NCBI GenBank assembly: GCA_038363005.1
Contig: JBBQBI010000011.1
Location: forward strand, 62,001-126,000
Direction: 5' to 3'
Origin: JAKOWB01 sp038363005
GTDB taxonomy: Bacteria; Pseudomonadota; Alphaproteobacteria; Kiloniellales; JACOMY01
Length of the DNA: 64,000 nt
Shown: in pieces, positions 32,330 to 41,608 of the stretch
Position numbering within the stretch: position 1 is the first letter of the stretch
How the letters are laid out: each line of letters begins with the position of its first letter
Program-made: the position numbers and the translations under genes
The notes under the pieces: generated by a model
Told to the model about the DNA's origin: nothing
The model's database searches: none
What the model saw: the letters and a program-made list of their open reading frames with translations, nothing else

Positions 32330-33769
32330 CTAGGAGGCGCCAAGAACCGGCAGGCGTCGATAGACGCGCAGCACCTCGCTGTCGTGAATCACCTCGAATC
32401 GCGGGTCGGCATCCAGCACGGCGCGCTGTGCCTGGAAGACCTTCGGCAAGTGCAGCGGCGTCTGCAGCACCAGGTCCCCGGGCGCCATCCGGTCGAGCAT
32501 GCCCTCCCAGCCCTCCCAAGTACCCAGTGCCCAGAAGCGCTCGCGCAGCGCCAGATGCGGCCCCAGGGTGCCGTCCGCGGCGATGGCGATGGGGTCGGGC
32601 GTGGCCTGAAAGGGCTGCAGCTCGTGAAAGAGCCTCCACTCCTGTGCCGACGGCCAGGCACGGCGCAGCTCGTCCCAGAGGCCCAGGCTGCCCAGGCAGG
32701 CCAGGACACCGGCGGCGGCAAGCGCGGCGAGGGCGGGCAGGCGTGCCCAGTGGCTGGCCAGCCGCGTGCGGCACAGCGCCAACAGACGCCCGGCCCCGTG
32801 CGCCGCCGACACCAGCAGGAAAACCGACAGCAGATCGTCGTAGTGGTATTGCGAGGAGAACTGCGGCTGGTACTGGACTGAGAGATTCAGCAGCAGCAGC
32901 GGCAGGGCGGCGACCAGCGATCGCCAGTGCAACAGCGGCAGGAAGGCCAGGCCACTCAGCAGATGGAACAGGTAGGTCGCCTTGGCCTCCCAGAGGCTCC
33001 AGGGGCCCAGGCGATCGTAGTGGCGCCAGGCTTCGTCTCGAAATAGCGGCATCACCACCAGCAGCAGGGCCACACCGACCAACCCGGCGGCGAGCGCCAG
33101 CAGCGCCCCGGCGCGCGGGCGCGACAGCACTAGCAGCGCATAGAGTCCGGCGCCCAGCACGGCTAGCGGCGCGTTCTCCTTGGTCAGGAACAGCAGGCCG
33201 ACCAGCAGGCCGGCCAGCCAGCCGCGATCCTGCCGCAGCGCCAGCAGCGCGCCGATCAGCAGCGGCACGCCCAGGGTCGAGGGATGGAACTCGAAGCGGA
33301 TCGCCGAGGACAGGGGAGGGTAGCCGAAGGTCAGCAGGGCGAGGCCGACCGGCAGCGCCCAGGCCGCCCAGCCGCCGCAGCCCCGGAAGAGGCTGCGACC
33401 GAAGACGTACATCAGGATGCTGGCGATCCCGCCGGCCAGCCCCTGGACCGCCAGCAGCCAGGTGGCGCTGGGTTCGATCGCATAGAAGGGGACGAACAGG
33501 GCGATGATGGGGGAGAAATGCTCCCCCAGGTGGCTCCGCCGCAGGATGTCGGAATAGAAGCTGCCGTCCGTGAACAGGTTGTAGACGACGTTCGCATAGA
33601 CGCCCGTATCGAAGGTGTAGGCCTCAAAGCTGTAATATTCCAACAGCTTGAGGGCGACGCTTAACAGTATGAAGTAGCCGAACAGGATGCCCAGAAGCAG
33701 CCTGCAGGGAGCGGGCGTTCCAGCGGCTGACGCGGCGCCCTGGGACATCTCGGGCTGTGCAGTGGGCAT
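32330..33769 (-). CDS. DUF2079 family membrane protein
   Basis: Polytopic inner-membrane protein of 479 aa with about ten membrane segments. The family motifs are visible: EAYTFDTGVYANVVYNL, LGEHFSPIIALFVPFY, and FEFHPSTLGVPLLIGALL, the layout of DUF2079. Function is unknown; members resemble GT-C glycosyltransferases acting on lipid-linked sugars. The first loop aspartate in FDTG and the His pair could be functional. The start at 33769 (MPTAQPEM) follows CGGGAG. It lies between erpA and a GST-like gene; this pair of genes interrupts the erpA-dgt neighbourhood. Confidence 0.88.
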   Translation of the reverse strand: MPTAQPEMSQGAASAAGTPAPCRLLLGILFGYFILLSVALKLLEYYSFEAYTFDTGVYANVVYNLFTDGSFYSDILRRSHLGEHFSPIIALFVPFYAIEPSATWLLAVQGLAGGIASILMYVFGRSLFRGCGGWAAWALPVGLALLTFGYPPLSSAIRFEFHPSTLGVPLLIGALLALRQDRGWLAGLLVGLLFLTKENAPLAVLGAGLYALLVLSRPRAGALLALAAGLVGVALLLVVMPLFRDEAWRHYDRLGPWSLWEAKATYLFHLLSGLAFLPLLHWRSLVAALPLLLLNLSVQYQPQFSSQYHYDDLLSVFLLVSAAHGAGRLLALCRTRLASHWARLPALAALAAAGVLACLGSLGLWDELRRAWPSAQEWRLFHELQPFQATPDPIAIAADGTLGPHLALRERFWALGTWEGWEGMLDRMAPGDLVLQTPLHLPKVFQAQRAVLDADPRFEVIHDSEVLRVYRRLPVLGAS

Positions 33770-33936
33770 GCAAGACTCCCGACCGCTGGTCCAACGGACC
33801 TCAAACAGTCCCCGGCATGGACGATTCGCCGTGCCCTGGCAAGCCAGCGGCGGGCGCCGCGATGGGTGGGCCGATCTGGCGGCTTCTCGCAAAGGCATTC
33901 CGGCGGCAAGCTGGGGTCGGCAACCGGGAGAGCACG

Positions 33937-34620
33937 ATGCTGGACCTCTATTTCTGCGCCACACCCAACGGCTTGAAACTGCGCCTCTTCCTGGAGGAGA
34001 CCGGCCTGCCGCACCGCATCCTGCCGGTCGACATCGGCGCCGGCGAGCAGCATGAGCCCGGGTTCCTGGCGATCTCGCCGAACAACAAGATTCCGGCGCT
34101 GGTCGACCAGGCGCCGGCCGATGGTGGACCGCCGCTGGCGCTCTTCGAGTCCGGCGAGCTGCTGACCTATCTGGCGGAGAAGTCCGGCCGCTTCCTGCCG
34201 GCCGACACGCGTGGCCGGGCAGAGGTCCTGCAGTGGCTCTTCTGGCAGGTCGGCGGCCTGGGGCCCATGGCCGGGCAGGTCGGCCATTTCCGGGTCTATG
34301 CGCCCGAACCGGTGCCCTATGCCCTGCAGCGCTATGGCCAGGAGCTGGCGCGGCTCTATGGGGTGCTGGACCGCCGCTTGGCGGGGCGGGACTTCATCGC
34401 CGGCGACTACTCGATCGCCGACATGGCCTGTTTTCCCTGGATCGTGCCGCACCGCGGCCACGGCATGGATCTGGCGGACTATCCCAACATCCGGCGCTGG
34501 TTCGAGGCGATCCATGGGCGCCCGGCGACGCAGCGGGCCTACGCCGGGGTCGAGGACAGCTACACCAACGCCAAGCCGCTGACCGGGGCCGAGCGCGCGG
34601 CCCTGTTCGGCAAGCGCTAA
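33937..34620 (+). CDS. Glutathione S-transferase-like protein (YfcG/YghU type)
   Basis: Thioredoxin-fold protein of 227 aa. It starts MLDLYFCATPNGLKLRLFLEE with the ATPNG signature of the YfcG/Ure2p-like group that acts as a disulfide oxidoreductase with glutathione. The N-terminal thioredoxin-like domain includes NNKIPALVD and FESGELLTYLAEK. The C-terminal helical domain includes YSIADMACFPW. The substrate is unknown. ATG 33937 follows GGGAGAG. It is followed by dgt after a 53-base gap. Confidence 0.92.
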   Translation: MLDLYFCATPNGLKLRLFLEETGLPHRILPVDIGAGEQHEPGFLAISPNNKIPALVDQAPADGGPPLALFESGELLTYLAEKSGRFLPADTRGRAEVLQWLFWQVGGLGPMAGQVGHFRVYAPEPVPYALQRYGQELARLYGVLDRRLAGRDFIAGDYSIADMACFPWIVPHRGHGMDLADYPNIRRWFEAIHGRPATQRAYAGVEDSYTNAKPLTGAERAALFGKR

Positions 34621-34673
34621 TCGGTGTCACGCCGCCTTGTGCGGCCACCGGCGACGCCGCTAGTGTCCGCCGC

Positions 34674-35825
34674 ATGTCGGCCCCGCAGCCTTATGCCTGC
34701 CGCCCCGAGGAGAGCCGCGGCCGCCTGGTAGCGGAGCCGCCCTCCGCCATGCGCTCCGACTTCCAGCGCGACCGCGACCGCATCATCCACGCCAGTGCCT
34801 TTCGCCGGCTGCAGTACAAGACCCAGGTCTTCGTGTTCCACGAGGGCGACTACTACCGCACCCGCCTGACCCACTCGATCGAGGTGGCGCAGATCGCCCG
34901 CTCCATCGCCCGGGCGCTGGGGCTGAACGAGGACCTGGCGGAGGCCGTGGCGCTGGCGCACGACCTGGGCCACACGCCCTTCGGCCACGCCGGCGAGGAG
35001 GCGCTGGACGAAGTGATGCAGCCCTTTGGCGGCTTCGACCACAACGAGCAAGCCTTCCGCATCCTGACCGAGCTGGAGCGCCACTATGCCGCCTTTGACG
35101 GGCTGAACCTGACCTGGGAGACGCTGGAAGGCGTCGTGAAGCACAACGGGCCGGTCGAGCGCCCCAGGCCCTCCGTCGTCGCCTTCTGCGCCAGCTTCGA
35201 CCTGGAGCTCGACACCCACGCCTCGGCCGAGGCGCAGGTGGCGGCGCTGGCCGACGACATTGCCTACAACAATCACGACCTGGCGGATGGGCTGCGCGCC
35301 GGCCTGTTCACCGTGGCCGAGCTGGCCAAGCTGCCGCTGGTGGGGCCGACCTTCCAGACCGTCGAGCGCCTGCATCCCGGCCTGGAAAGCGGGCGGCTCC
35401 GGCACGAGGCGGTGCGGCGCCTGGTCAACGCCATGGTCGAGGACCTGCTGGGCGAGACCCGCCGCCGCCTGGGCGAGGTGAAGCCGGCCGACGCCGCGGC
35501 GCTGCGCCGGGCCGGCCGGCCGGTGGTCGCCTTCTCGGCACCGATGCAGGCCAACGAGAAGGCCATCAAGGCCTTCCTGATGAAGCGCATGTACCGGCAC
35601 CACCGGGTCAACCGCATGATCGCCAAGGCGCGGCGGGTTGTGCAGGAGCTCTTTGCCGGCTACATGAGCCAGCCCCAGTGCCTGCCGGAAGAGTGGCGCA
35701 TCCGCGTCGAGCCGGTCTCCGGGGCCGATCGCGCGCGCCTGGTCGCCGACTACATCGCCGGCATGACCGACCGCTACGCGCTTGAGGAACATGCCAAGCT
35801 CTTCGACCTTTACGCCAGGACTTAA
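34674..35825 (+). CDS. dgt: Deoxyguanosinetriphosphate triphosphohydrolase-like protein
   Basis: HD-domain enzyme of 383 aa expected to cleave dNTPs to nucleoside and triphosphate and so balance dNTP pools. The HD metal site is TRLTHSIEVAQIAR and ALAHDLGHTPFGHAGE, with the further Asp in ALADDIAYNNHDL. N-terminal region FQRDRDRIIHASAFRRLQYKTQV (in parts) is typical of dGTPase type 2. The stop codon directly abuts the argS start, so the two are coupled. No clear ribosome site precedes the ATG at 34674. Confidence 0.95.
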   Translation: MSAPQPYACRPEESRGRLVAEPPSAMRSDFQRDRDRIIHASAFRRLQYKTQVFVFHEGDYYRTRLTHSIEVAQIARSIARALGLNEDLAEAVALAHDLGHTPFGHAGEEALDEVMQPFGGFDHNEQAFRILTELERHYAAFDGLNLTWETLEGVVKHNGPVERPRPSVVAFCASFDLELDTHASAEAQVAALADDIAYNNHDLADGLRAGLFTVAELAKLPLVGPTFQTVERLHPGLESGRLRHEAVRRLVNAMVEDLLGETRRRLGEVKPADAAALRRAGRPVVAFSAPMQANEKAIKAFLMKRMYRHHRVNRMIAKARRVVQELFAGYMSQPQCLPEEWRIRVEPVSGADRARLVADYIAGMTDRYALEEHAKLFDLYART

Positions 35826-37580
35826 ATGAACATCTTCAAAGATTTCCAGGGCTGGGTTAATAGCCAGCTCGAGGCCATGATGGCGGCTGGCACGCTGCCG
35901 GCGGGCCTCGACATCGGCAAGGTGACGGTGGAGCCGCCGCGCGACCCCAGCCATGGCGAACTCTCGACCAACGCCGCGATGGTGCTGGCCAAGCCGGCCG
36001 GGCAGCCGCCGCGCGCCCTGGCCGAGCTGCTGGTGGAGCGGCTGCAGCAGCACCCGCTGGTCACCGAGGCCTCGATCGCCGGGCCCGGCTTCGTCAACTG
36101 GCGCCTGCAGCCCGAGGTCTGGCGCGGCGTGGTGCCGGCCATCCTGCGCAGCGGCGCGGCCTTCGGCGACAGCGACCTGGGGCAGGGGGTAAAGGTCAAC
36201 GTCGAGTACGTCTCAGCCAATCCGACCGGGCCGCTGACCGTTGGCCACGCGCGCGGCGCGGTGTTCGGCGACGCGCTGGCGGGCCTGTTGCAAAAGGCCG
36301 GCTTCGAGGTGACCAAGGAATACTACATCAACGACGCCGGCGGGCAGGTCGACACCTTGGCGCGCTCCACTTTCCTGCGCTATCGCGAAGCGCTGGGCCT
36401 GGGCGCGGCGGAGATTCCCCCCGGCTTCTATCCCGGCGAGTACCTGAAGGACGTCGGCCAGGCGCTAGCCGCGCGCGACGGCGCCAAGTGGGCCGAGCAG
36501 CCGGAAGCGACCTGGCTGGCGCCGGTGCGGGCCTTCGCCATCGAAGCCTTGATGGCGGAGGTCAAGACCGACCTGGCGGGCCTCGGCATTCACCAGGACG
36601 TCTATACCTCCGAGCGCGCGCTGGTGGAGGCGGGGGCCGTGCTGGAGGTCGAGAAGACCCTGCGGGCCCGCGACCTGATCTATGTCGGCGTGCTGGAGCC
36701 GCCCAAGGGCAAGACGCCGGACGACTGGGAGCCGCGGCCGCAGACGCTGTTCCGCGCCACCCGCTTCGGCGACGACGTCGACCGGCCGCTGCAGAAGTCG
36801 GACGGCTCCTGGACCTACTTTGCCAACGACATGGCCTATCACCTGGACAAGTTCCGCCGCGGTTTCGGGCAGCAGATCGACGTCTGGGGCGCCGACCACT
36901 CCGGCTACATCAAGCGGATGCAGGCGGCGGTCACCGCCCTGTCGGCCGGCGATGCCGTGCTGGACGTGAAGATCTGCCAGCTGGTCAAGCTGACCCGCGG
37001 CGGTCAGCCAGTCAAAATGTCCAAGCGTTCCGGTGACTTCGTGACGCTTCGTGAGGTCGTGGATGAGGTCGGCCGCGGGGTCGTGCGCTTCATTATGCTG
37101 ACCCGCAAGAATGACGCGCCGCTCGATTTCGACCTGGAGAAGGTGATGGAGCAGAGCCGGGACAACCCGGTCTTCTATGTCCAATATGCCCATGCCCGCG
37201 CCATGTCAGTGCTGCGCCACGCCGCCGAGGCTTTTCCGGAAATATCAAAAGAACCCGCGGAACTTGCCGCTATCCCTTTGAATCCCTTGACCGACTCCGG
37301 CGAGCTTGACGTAATACGCAAACTGGCAGAGTGGCCGCGGGTTGTGGATAGCGCAGCGGAAGCGCACGAGCCGCATCGCATCGCCTTCTACCTCTACGAT
37401 GTGGCGGCTGCGTTCCATGGCTTGTGGACCCGCGGAAAGGATGAGGCGGAGCTTCGCTTCCTCGTTCCTGGCCGGCCGGAGTTGACGGCCGCGCGTGTCG
37501 CCCTGGTGAGGGCGGTCGCCTGTGTCATTGCCTCCGGATTGCAGGTCTTCGGCGTGGAGCCGGTGGAGGAGATGCGCTGA
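35826..37580 (+). CDS. argS: Arginyl-tRNA synthetase
   Basis: Class I synthetase, 584 aa. It has the N-terminal additional domain, the HIGH-like motif within SANPTGPLTVGHARG, the KMSKRSG-containing VKMSKRSGDFVTL and the C-terminal DALR anticodon-binding domain. It starts immediately after the dgt stop and overlaps the SPOR gene by one base. From about 37020 to the end, the third codon positions become clearly less GC-rich (for example ATA, TCA, AAA codons near 37240-37320) than in the first two thirds, suggesting a mosaic origin. It is otherwise intact. Confidence 0.96.
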   Translation: MNIFKDFQGWVNSQLEAMMAAGTLPAGLDIGKVTVEPPRDPSHGELSTNAAMVLAKPAGQPPRALAELLVERLQQHPLVTEASIAGPGFVNWRLQPEVWRGVVPAILRSGAAFGDSDLGQGVKVNVEYVSANPTGPLTVGHARGAVFGDALAGLLQKAGFEVTKEYYINDAGGQVDTLARSTFLRYREALGLGAAEIPPGFYPGEYLKDVGQALAARDGAKWAEQPEATWLAPVRAFAIEALMAEVKTDLAGLGIHQDVYTSERALVEAGAVLEVEKTLRARDLIYVGVLEPPKGKTPDDWEPRPQTLFRATRFGDDVDRPLQKSDGSWTYFANDMAYHLDKFRRGFGQQIDVWGADHSGYIKRMQAAVTALSAGDAVLDVKICQLVKLTRGGQPVKMSKRSGDFVTLREVVDEVGRGVVRFIMLTRKNDAPLDFDLEKVMEQSRDNPVFYVQYAHARAMSVLRHAAEAFPEISKEPAELAAIPLNPLTDSGELDVIRKLAEWPRVVDSAAEAHEPHRIAFYLYDVAAAFHGLWTRGKDEAELRFLVPGRPELTAARVALVRAVACVIASGLQVFGVEPVEEMR

Positions 37581-38704
37581 TGTCGAACGAAATCCGACCG
37601 GAGGATATCCGCCGGATCGCCGCCGCCAAGGAACGGCAGGTCCTGGGCGAGGACGGCATTCGCCGTTTCGCCGATCCATCGCTCGACCTGAGCCGTGGCG
37701 AGGCACTGCCGCGCACGCCTTATGGCACCCAGGGTCACAGCGTGGCGCCTGTCGCGCCGCGCCCGCCGGCCGCGCGGGGACCCTATGACCGCAATCCCCG
37801 CGCCGCCTTCGATCGCGTGGCCCCGGCGGCGCCACCGCCGCCGACCTATCCGCCGGTCTATGAGCGCGCGCCGCTGGCCGCCGATGAGATGGCCCAGCGC
37901 GACGCGGGCGAGCGGTCCGAGCCGGGCGACGAAGACTTCGGCATGCCGGCGGCCTATACCGCGCCGGCCTTTGGCCGCGATGACGAGTACTTCGACGAGG
38001 CGCCCAAGCGCCGCCGCCGCACCCTGCCGATGGCGGTCGCCGGTCTGGCGCTGGTCGGCTTCGCCGCGCTGGTCTGGTACGCCTATGACTGGGGCAGCAG
38101 CGGCAGTGTCACCGGCCAGGCGCCGGTCATCGCCGCCGCGCCGGGACCTGACAAGGTCAAGCCGGCCGACGAGGGCGGCATCCAGGTGCCGAATCAGGAG
38201 GCAACGGTGCTCAACCCCGGCGCCGCCAAGCCCACCACCGAAGTGCTGATGCCGCCGCCGGAAGAGCCGGTGGCGGCGCCGCCGCCCGCGCCACCCGCGC
38301 CGGCGGCCGTGACCACGACGCAGCCGGTCGAGCAGCCGGCCGTCGTGCTGTCGCCCGCGCCGGCACCTACGCCGGCCGCGGCCCCGCCCAGTCCGCCCCC
38401 GGCGACGGTGACCACCGCCGCCGTGCCGGTCACCGGTGGCGCCACCATCGCCGCCGGCGACTTCCTGATCCAGCTTGCCTCGCTGACCTCGCCGGAAGCG
38501 GCGCAGAAGGCCTGGGGCAAGCTGCAGAAGGATCACCCGGGGCTGCTGGGCGACATGGCCCTGTCTATCCAGGAGGCCGACATCACCGGCAAAGGCAAGT
38601 ACTTCCGGGTCCAGGCTGGCCCGCTGCCCAACCGCGCCACGGCCGACGACATGTGCGCGCAGCTGAAGGCGCAGAAGCAGGACTGCATCGTGGTGAAGCG
38701 GTAG
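37580..38704 (+). CDS. SPOR-domain membrane protein
   Basis: A 374-aa protein: a cytoplasmic N-terminus with proline-rich segments (about 1-145), one membrane helix (LPMAVAGLALVGFAALVWYA, about 149-168), a long Pro/Ala-rich periplasmic linker (about 175-290), and a C-terminal SPOR domain (about 295-374, FLIQLASLTSPEAAQKAW to FRVQAGPLPNRATADDMC). SPOR domains bind denuded peptidoglycan at the division site, so a septal or FtsN-like role is likely. The gene overlaps argS by one base and is followed by nagZ. Confidence 0.93.
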   Translation: MSNEIRPEDIRRIAAAKERQVLGEDGIRRFADPSLDLSRGEALPRTPYGTQGHSVAPVAPRPPAARGPYDRNPRAAFDRVAPAAPPPPTYPPVYERAPLAADEMAQRDAGERSEPGDEDFGMPAAYTAPAFGRDDEYFDEAPKRRRRTLPMAVAGLALVGFAALVWYAYDWGSSGSVTGQAPVIAAAPGPDKVKPADEGGIQVPNQEATVLNPGAAKPTTEVLMPPPEEPVAAPPPAPPAPAAVTTTQPVEQPAVVLSPAPAPTPAAAPPSPPPATVTTAAVPVTGGATIAAGDFLIQLASLTSPEAAQKAWGKLQKDHPGLLGDMALSIQEADITGKGKYFRVQAGPLPNRATADDMCAQLKAQKQDCIVVKR

Positions 38705-38841
38705 CCGCCACGGTGCCGGCCGCCACTCCTCCTCGGCGTGCGGGGACTAGCTTTTTCTACTCCAGCACCAGCCGCATCCTAAGGCGTCGGGCGGCAGTCC
38801 GGCATCTTGAAGGATGGGCCAGCAGCACGAAGCCCTGACCC

Positions 38842-39873
38842 ATGCCCGCCGCCATCATAATCGACCCCGTCGGCCCGCAGCTTAGCGACGAGGAGCGCGC
38901 CTTCTTCCGCAATCTCGATCCGCTGGGCTTCATCCTCTTCGCCCGCCACATCCAGTCGCCGCAGCAGGTCCGCGACCTGACCGCCGAGCTGCGGGACCTG
39001 GTCGGGCGGCCAGATGCGCCGATCATGCTCGACCAGGAGGGCGGCCGGGTACAGCGCCTGAAACCGCCGACCTGGCGTGCCGCGCCGGCGGCCGAACGCT
39101 TCGGCGCACTGGCGTCGCGGGACCTGGCCGCAGCGCGTCAGGCGGTCCGGCAGAACCATCGCCTGCTGGCCGGCGAGCTGCTTGACCTGGGCATTGACGT
39201 CGACTGCGCGCCGGTGGTCGACCTCCGGCTGCCAGGCGCGCACGACGTGATCGGCAACCGTTCCTTCGGCGCCGACCCGCTGCTGGTCGCCGACCTGGGC
39301 CGCGCCGCCATGGAGGGGCTGCTGGCCGGCGGCGTGCAGCCCATCGTCAAGCACATTCCCGGCCACGGCCGCGCGCTGGTCGACAGCCACCACGCCCTGC
39401 CGCGCTGCGCCACGCCGCTGGACGAGCTGATCGCCAGCGACTTCCTGCCCTTTCGCTTGCTACGCGACGCGCCCTGGGCGATGACCGCGCATGTGGTCTT
39501 CGAGGCCATCGACCCCACCCAATCGGCCACCACCTCGACCAAGGTGATCGGCGAGGTGATTCGCGGCCACATTGGCTTCGACGGGCTGTTGATTTCCGAC
39601 GACCTGCTGATGCGGGCGATCGCTGATCCCGGCGGCGACAACCGGCGCGATGCCGTGGGTGACAGCGCCCGCGCCGCGCTGGCTGCCGGTTGCGACCTGC
39701 TGCTGCACTGCAACGGCACCTTGGAGGAGAAGCGGGCGGTGGCCGGCTGCGCCCCGGCGCTGACCGCCGCGGCCGAGCGCCGCTTCCGCCGGGCCCGGGC
39801 GCAGGTGGCGGCGGCCGAACGCACCGCGCTGCCCGACCCGGCGGCGCTTGACGTGCTGCTGGCGAGCGCTTAA
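38842..39873 (+). CDS. nagZ: Beta-N-acetylhexosaminidase (NagZ type)
   Basis: Family GH3 enzyme of 343 aa that removes N-acetylglucosamine from anhydromuropeptides in peptidoglycan recycling. It has LDQEGGRVQRL, the KHIPGHGRALVDSHHALP loop holding the His-Asp dyad, and the nucleophile region LLISDDLLM (Asp253). No signal peptide, in agreement with a cytoplasmic NagZ. It lies between the SPOR gene and scpA, the common alphaproteobacterial order. Confidence 0.95.
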   Translation: MPAAIIIDPVGPQLSDEERAFFRNLDPLGFILFARHIQSPQQVRDLTAELRDLVGRPDAPIMLDQEGGRVQRLKPPTWRAAPAAERFGALASRDLAAARQAVRQNHRLLAGELLDLGIDVDCAPVVDLRLPGAHDVIGNRSFGADPLLVADLGRAAMEGLLAGGVQPIVKHIPGHGRALVDSHHALPRCATPLDELIASDFLPFRLLRDAPWAMTAHVVFEAIDPTQSATTSTKVIGEVIRGHIGFDGLLISDDLLMRAIADPGGDNRRDAVGDSARAALAAGCDLLLHCNGTLEEKRAVAGCAPALTAAAERRFRRARAQVAAAERTALPDPAALDVLLASA

Positions 39874-39941
39874 AGCCGCCGCTCCCCGGGTGGCCGTTCC
39901 TTTGCTAAGGTCTCCGGGGCAGGGAAGGACCCGCACCCGGG

Positions 39942-40742
39942 ATGGTCGACGTCGTAGAGCAGCCGCGCTTCGAGGAGGAGCGCCCCGTACCCGACGAGGC
40001 CGAGGCCTTCAGCCTGGCGCTGGAGGGCTATGAGGGGCCGATCGACGTCCTGCTGCAGCTGGCCCGCGACCAGAAGGTCGACATCACCAAGATCTCCATC
40101 CTGGCGCTGGCCGACCAGTACCTGGCCTTCATCCAGCAGAGCCGCCACCTGCGGATCGAGATCGCGGCCGACTACCTCGTCATGGCGGCCTGGCTGGCCT
40201 ACCTGAAATCGCGCCTGCTGATCCCCGAGCCGGAAGAGCTTGAGGGTGGCGAGCCGACCGGCGCCGAGATGGCTGCCGCGCTGGCCTTCCAGCTGCAACG
40301 CCTGCAGGCCATGCGCGACGCCGGCGTCAGCATCATGGCACTGCCCCGCCTTGGCATAGACATCTTCGCCCGCGGCGAGACGCAGCAGGTCGAGGTGGTC
40401 AGCAAGAACGTCTACGCCGTGTCGCTCTATGACCTGCTGAAGGCCTATGGCGAGGTGAAGGGCCGCAGCAACGTGCCGATGCTGCGCATCCCGCCGCCCG
40501 AGCTCTATTCCATCGAAGACGCCATCCACCGCCTGGGCCGCATGCTGGGCGACCTGCCTGGCTGGCGGCAGCTGGGCGCCTTCCTGCCGACCGACCTGGC
40601 GCCCAGTGGCCTGAAGTGGCGCTCGGCCGTGGCCTCGACCTTTGGCGCGGCGCTGGAAATGGTGCGCCAGGGCAAGGCCCGGCTGCGCCAGGACGGCACC
40701 TTCGGCCCGATCTACCTGCAAGGGATCCGCGATCCGCAATGA
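39942..40742 (+). CDS. scpA: Segregation and condensation protein A
   Basis: Kleisin subunit of the Smc-ScpAB condensin, 266 aa. The N-terminal part has LEGYEGPIDVLLQLARDQKVDI, the central AADYLVMAAWLAYLKSRLLIP, and the C-terminal winged helix includes VASTFGAALEMVRQGKARL. Start ATG at 39942. It overlaps scpB by four bases (ATGA), which couples the two subunits. Confidence 0.95.
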   Translation: MVDVVEQPRFEEERPVPDEAEAFSLALEGYEGPIDVLLQLARDQKVDITKISILALADQYLAFIQQSRHLRIEIAADYLVMAAWLAYLKSRLLIPEPEELEGGEPTGAEMAAALAFQLQRLQAMRDAGVSIMALPRLGIDIFARGETQQVEVVSKNVYAVSLYDLLKAYGEVKGRSNVPMLRIPPPELYSIEDAIHRLGRMLGDLPGWRQLGAFLPTDLAPSGLKWRSAVASTFGAALEMVRQGKARLRQDGTFGPIYLQGIRDPQ

Positions 40743-41590
40743 CCGATCATTTCCAGTTGCTGCGCTCGCTTGAGGCGCTGCTGTTCGCTGCCAGTGAGCC
40801 ACAGACGCCGGCGCTGCTGGCCCGTTCGCTGCCCGAGGGCGCCGACGTGCCGCAGCTGCTGGAGGAGCTGGCCGGGCTCTACGGCAATCGCGGCGTGGCG
40901 CTGACCCGCATTGGCGAGGGCTATGCCTTTCGCACCGCGACCGACCTGGCGCACCTGTTCGCGCGCGAGCAGACGCTGCAGAAGAAGCTGACCCGGGCCG
41001 CTGTGGAAAGCCTGGCGATCATCGCCTACCACCAGCCGGTGACCCGGGCCGAGATCGAAGAGATTCGCGGCGTGGCGCTCTCCAAGGGGACGCTCGATAC
41101 CCTGCTGGAAGCCGGCTGGATCCAGCCGCGCGGTCGCCGCGAAGTGCCGGGCCGGCCGGTCACCTGGGGCAGTACCGACGCCTTCCTCAATCACTTCGGC
41201 CTGGAAAGCCTGACGTCCCTGCCAGGGGTCGAGGAGCTGAAGGCCGCTGGTCTGCTCGACACCCGCCCGGCGGTGACCGCCTTGGCCGAACGTGGCCTGC
41301 TGACGCCGCTGGCGGGCGGCGACGGTGGGCTGCCGCCGGCGCTGGAGGATGCCGCCGAGGAGACCGAGGAGGAGTTGCTGGCCGAGGACTTCGGCGAGGC
41401 ACTACTGGAGGGCGACGAAGTAGACGCCACGGCGGAACACGACGCCTCGCCGACTGACGAGTCCACCGCCGACGAAGAGCAGCCAACCGAGGAAACCGAC
41501 GACGGCGCCACGGACGAGCCCGACGCTGAAGCCGAGGACGACGACGCGGAGCGGCCCAGGCCGGCGCCCGCGTCGGTTGACGAGCGCTAG
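40739..41590 (+). CDS. scpB: Segregation and condensation protein B, with acidic tail
   Basis: Partner of ScpA, 283 aa. The two winged helices cover about residues 1-185: LRSLEALLFAASEPQTP, AVESLAIIAYHQPVTRAEIEEIRGV and GRREVPGRPVTWGSTDAFLNHFGL. The last 85 residues (from about EDAAEETEEELL) form a low-complexity Glu/Asp/Thr tail that is longer and more acidic than usual. Overlaps scpA; followed after 18 bases by the ABC ATPase gene. Confidence 0.95.
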   Translation: MTDHFQLLRSLEALLFAASEPQTPALLARSLPEGADVPQLLEELAGLYGNRGVALTRIGEGYAFRTATDLAHLFAREQTLQKKLTRAAVESLAIIAYHQPVTRAEIEEIRGVALSKGTLDTLLEAGWIQPRGRREVPGRPVTWGSTDAFLNHFGLESLTSLPGVEELKAAGLLDTRPAVTALAERGLLTPLAGGDGGLPPALEDAAEETEEELLAEDFGEALLEGDEVDATAEHDASPTDESTADEEQPTEETDDGATDEPDAEAEDDDAERPRPAPASVDER

Positions 41591-41608
41591 GCCAGCGGCG
41601 CCGGCAAC

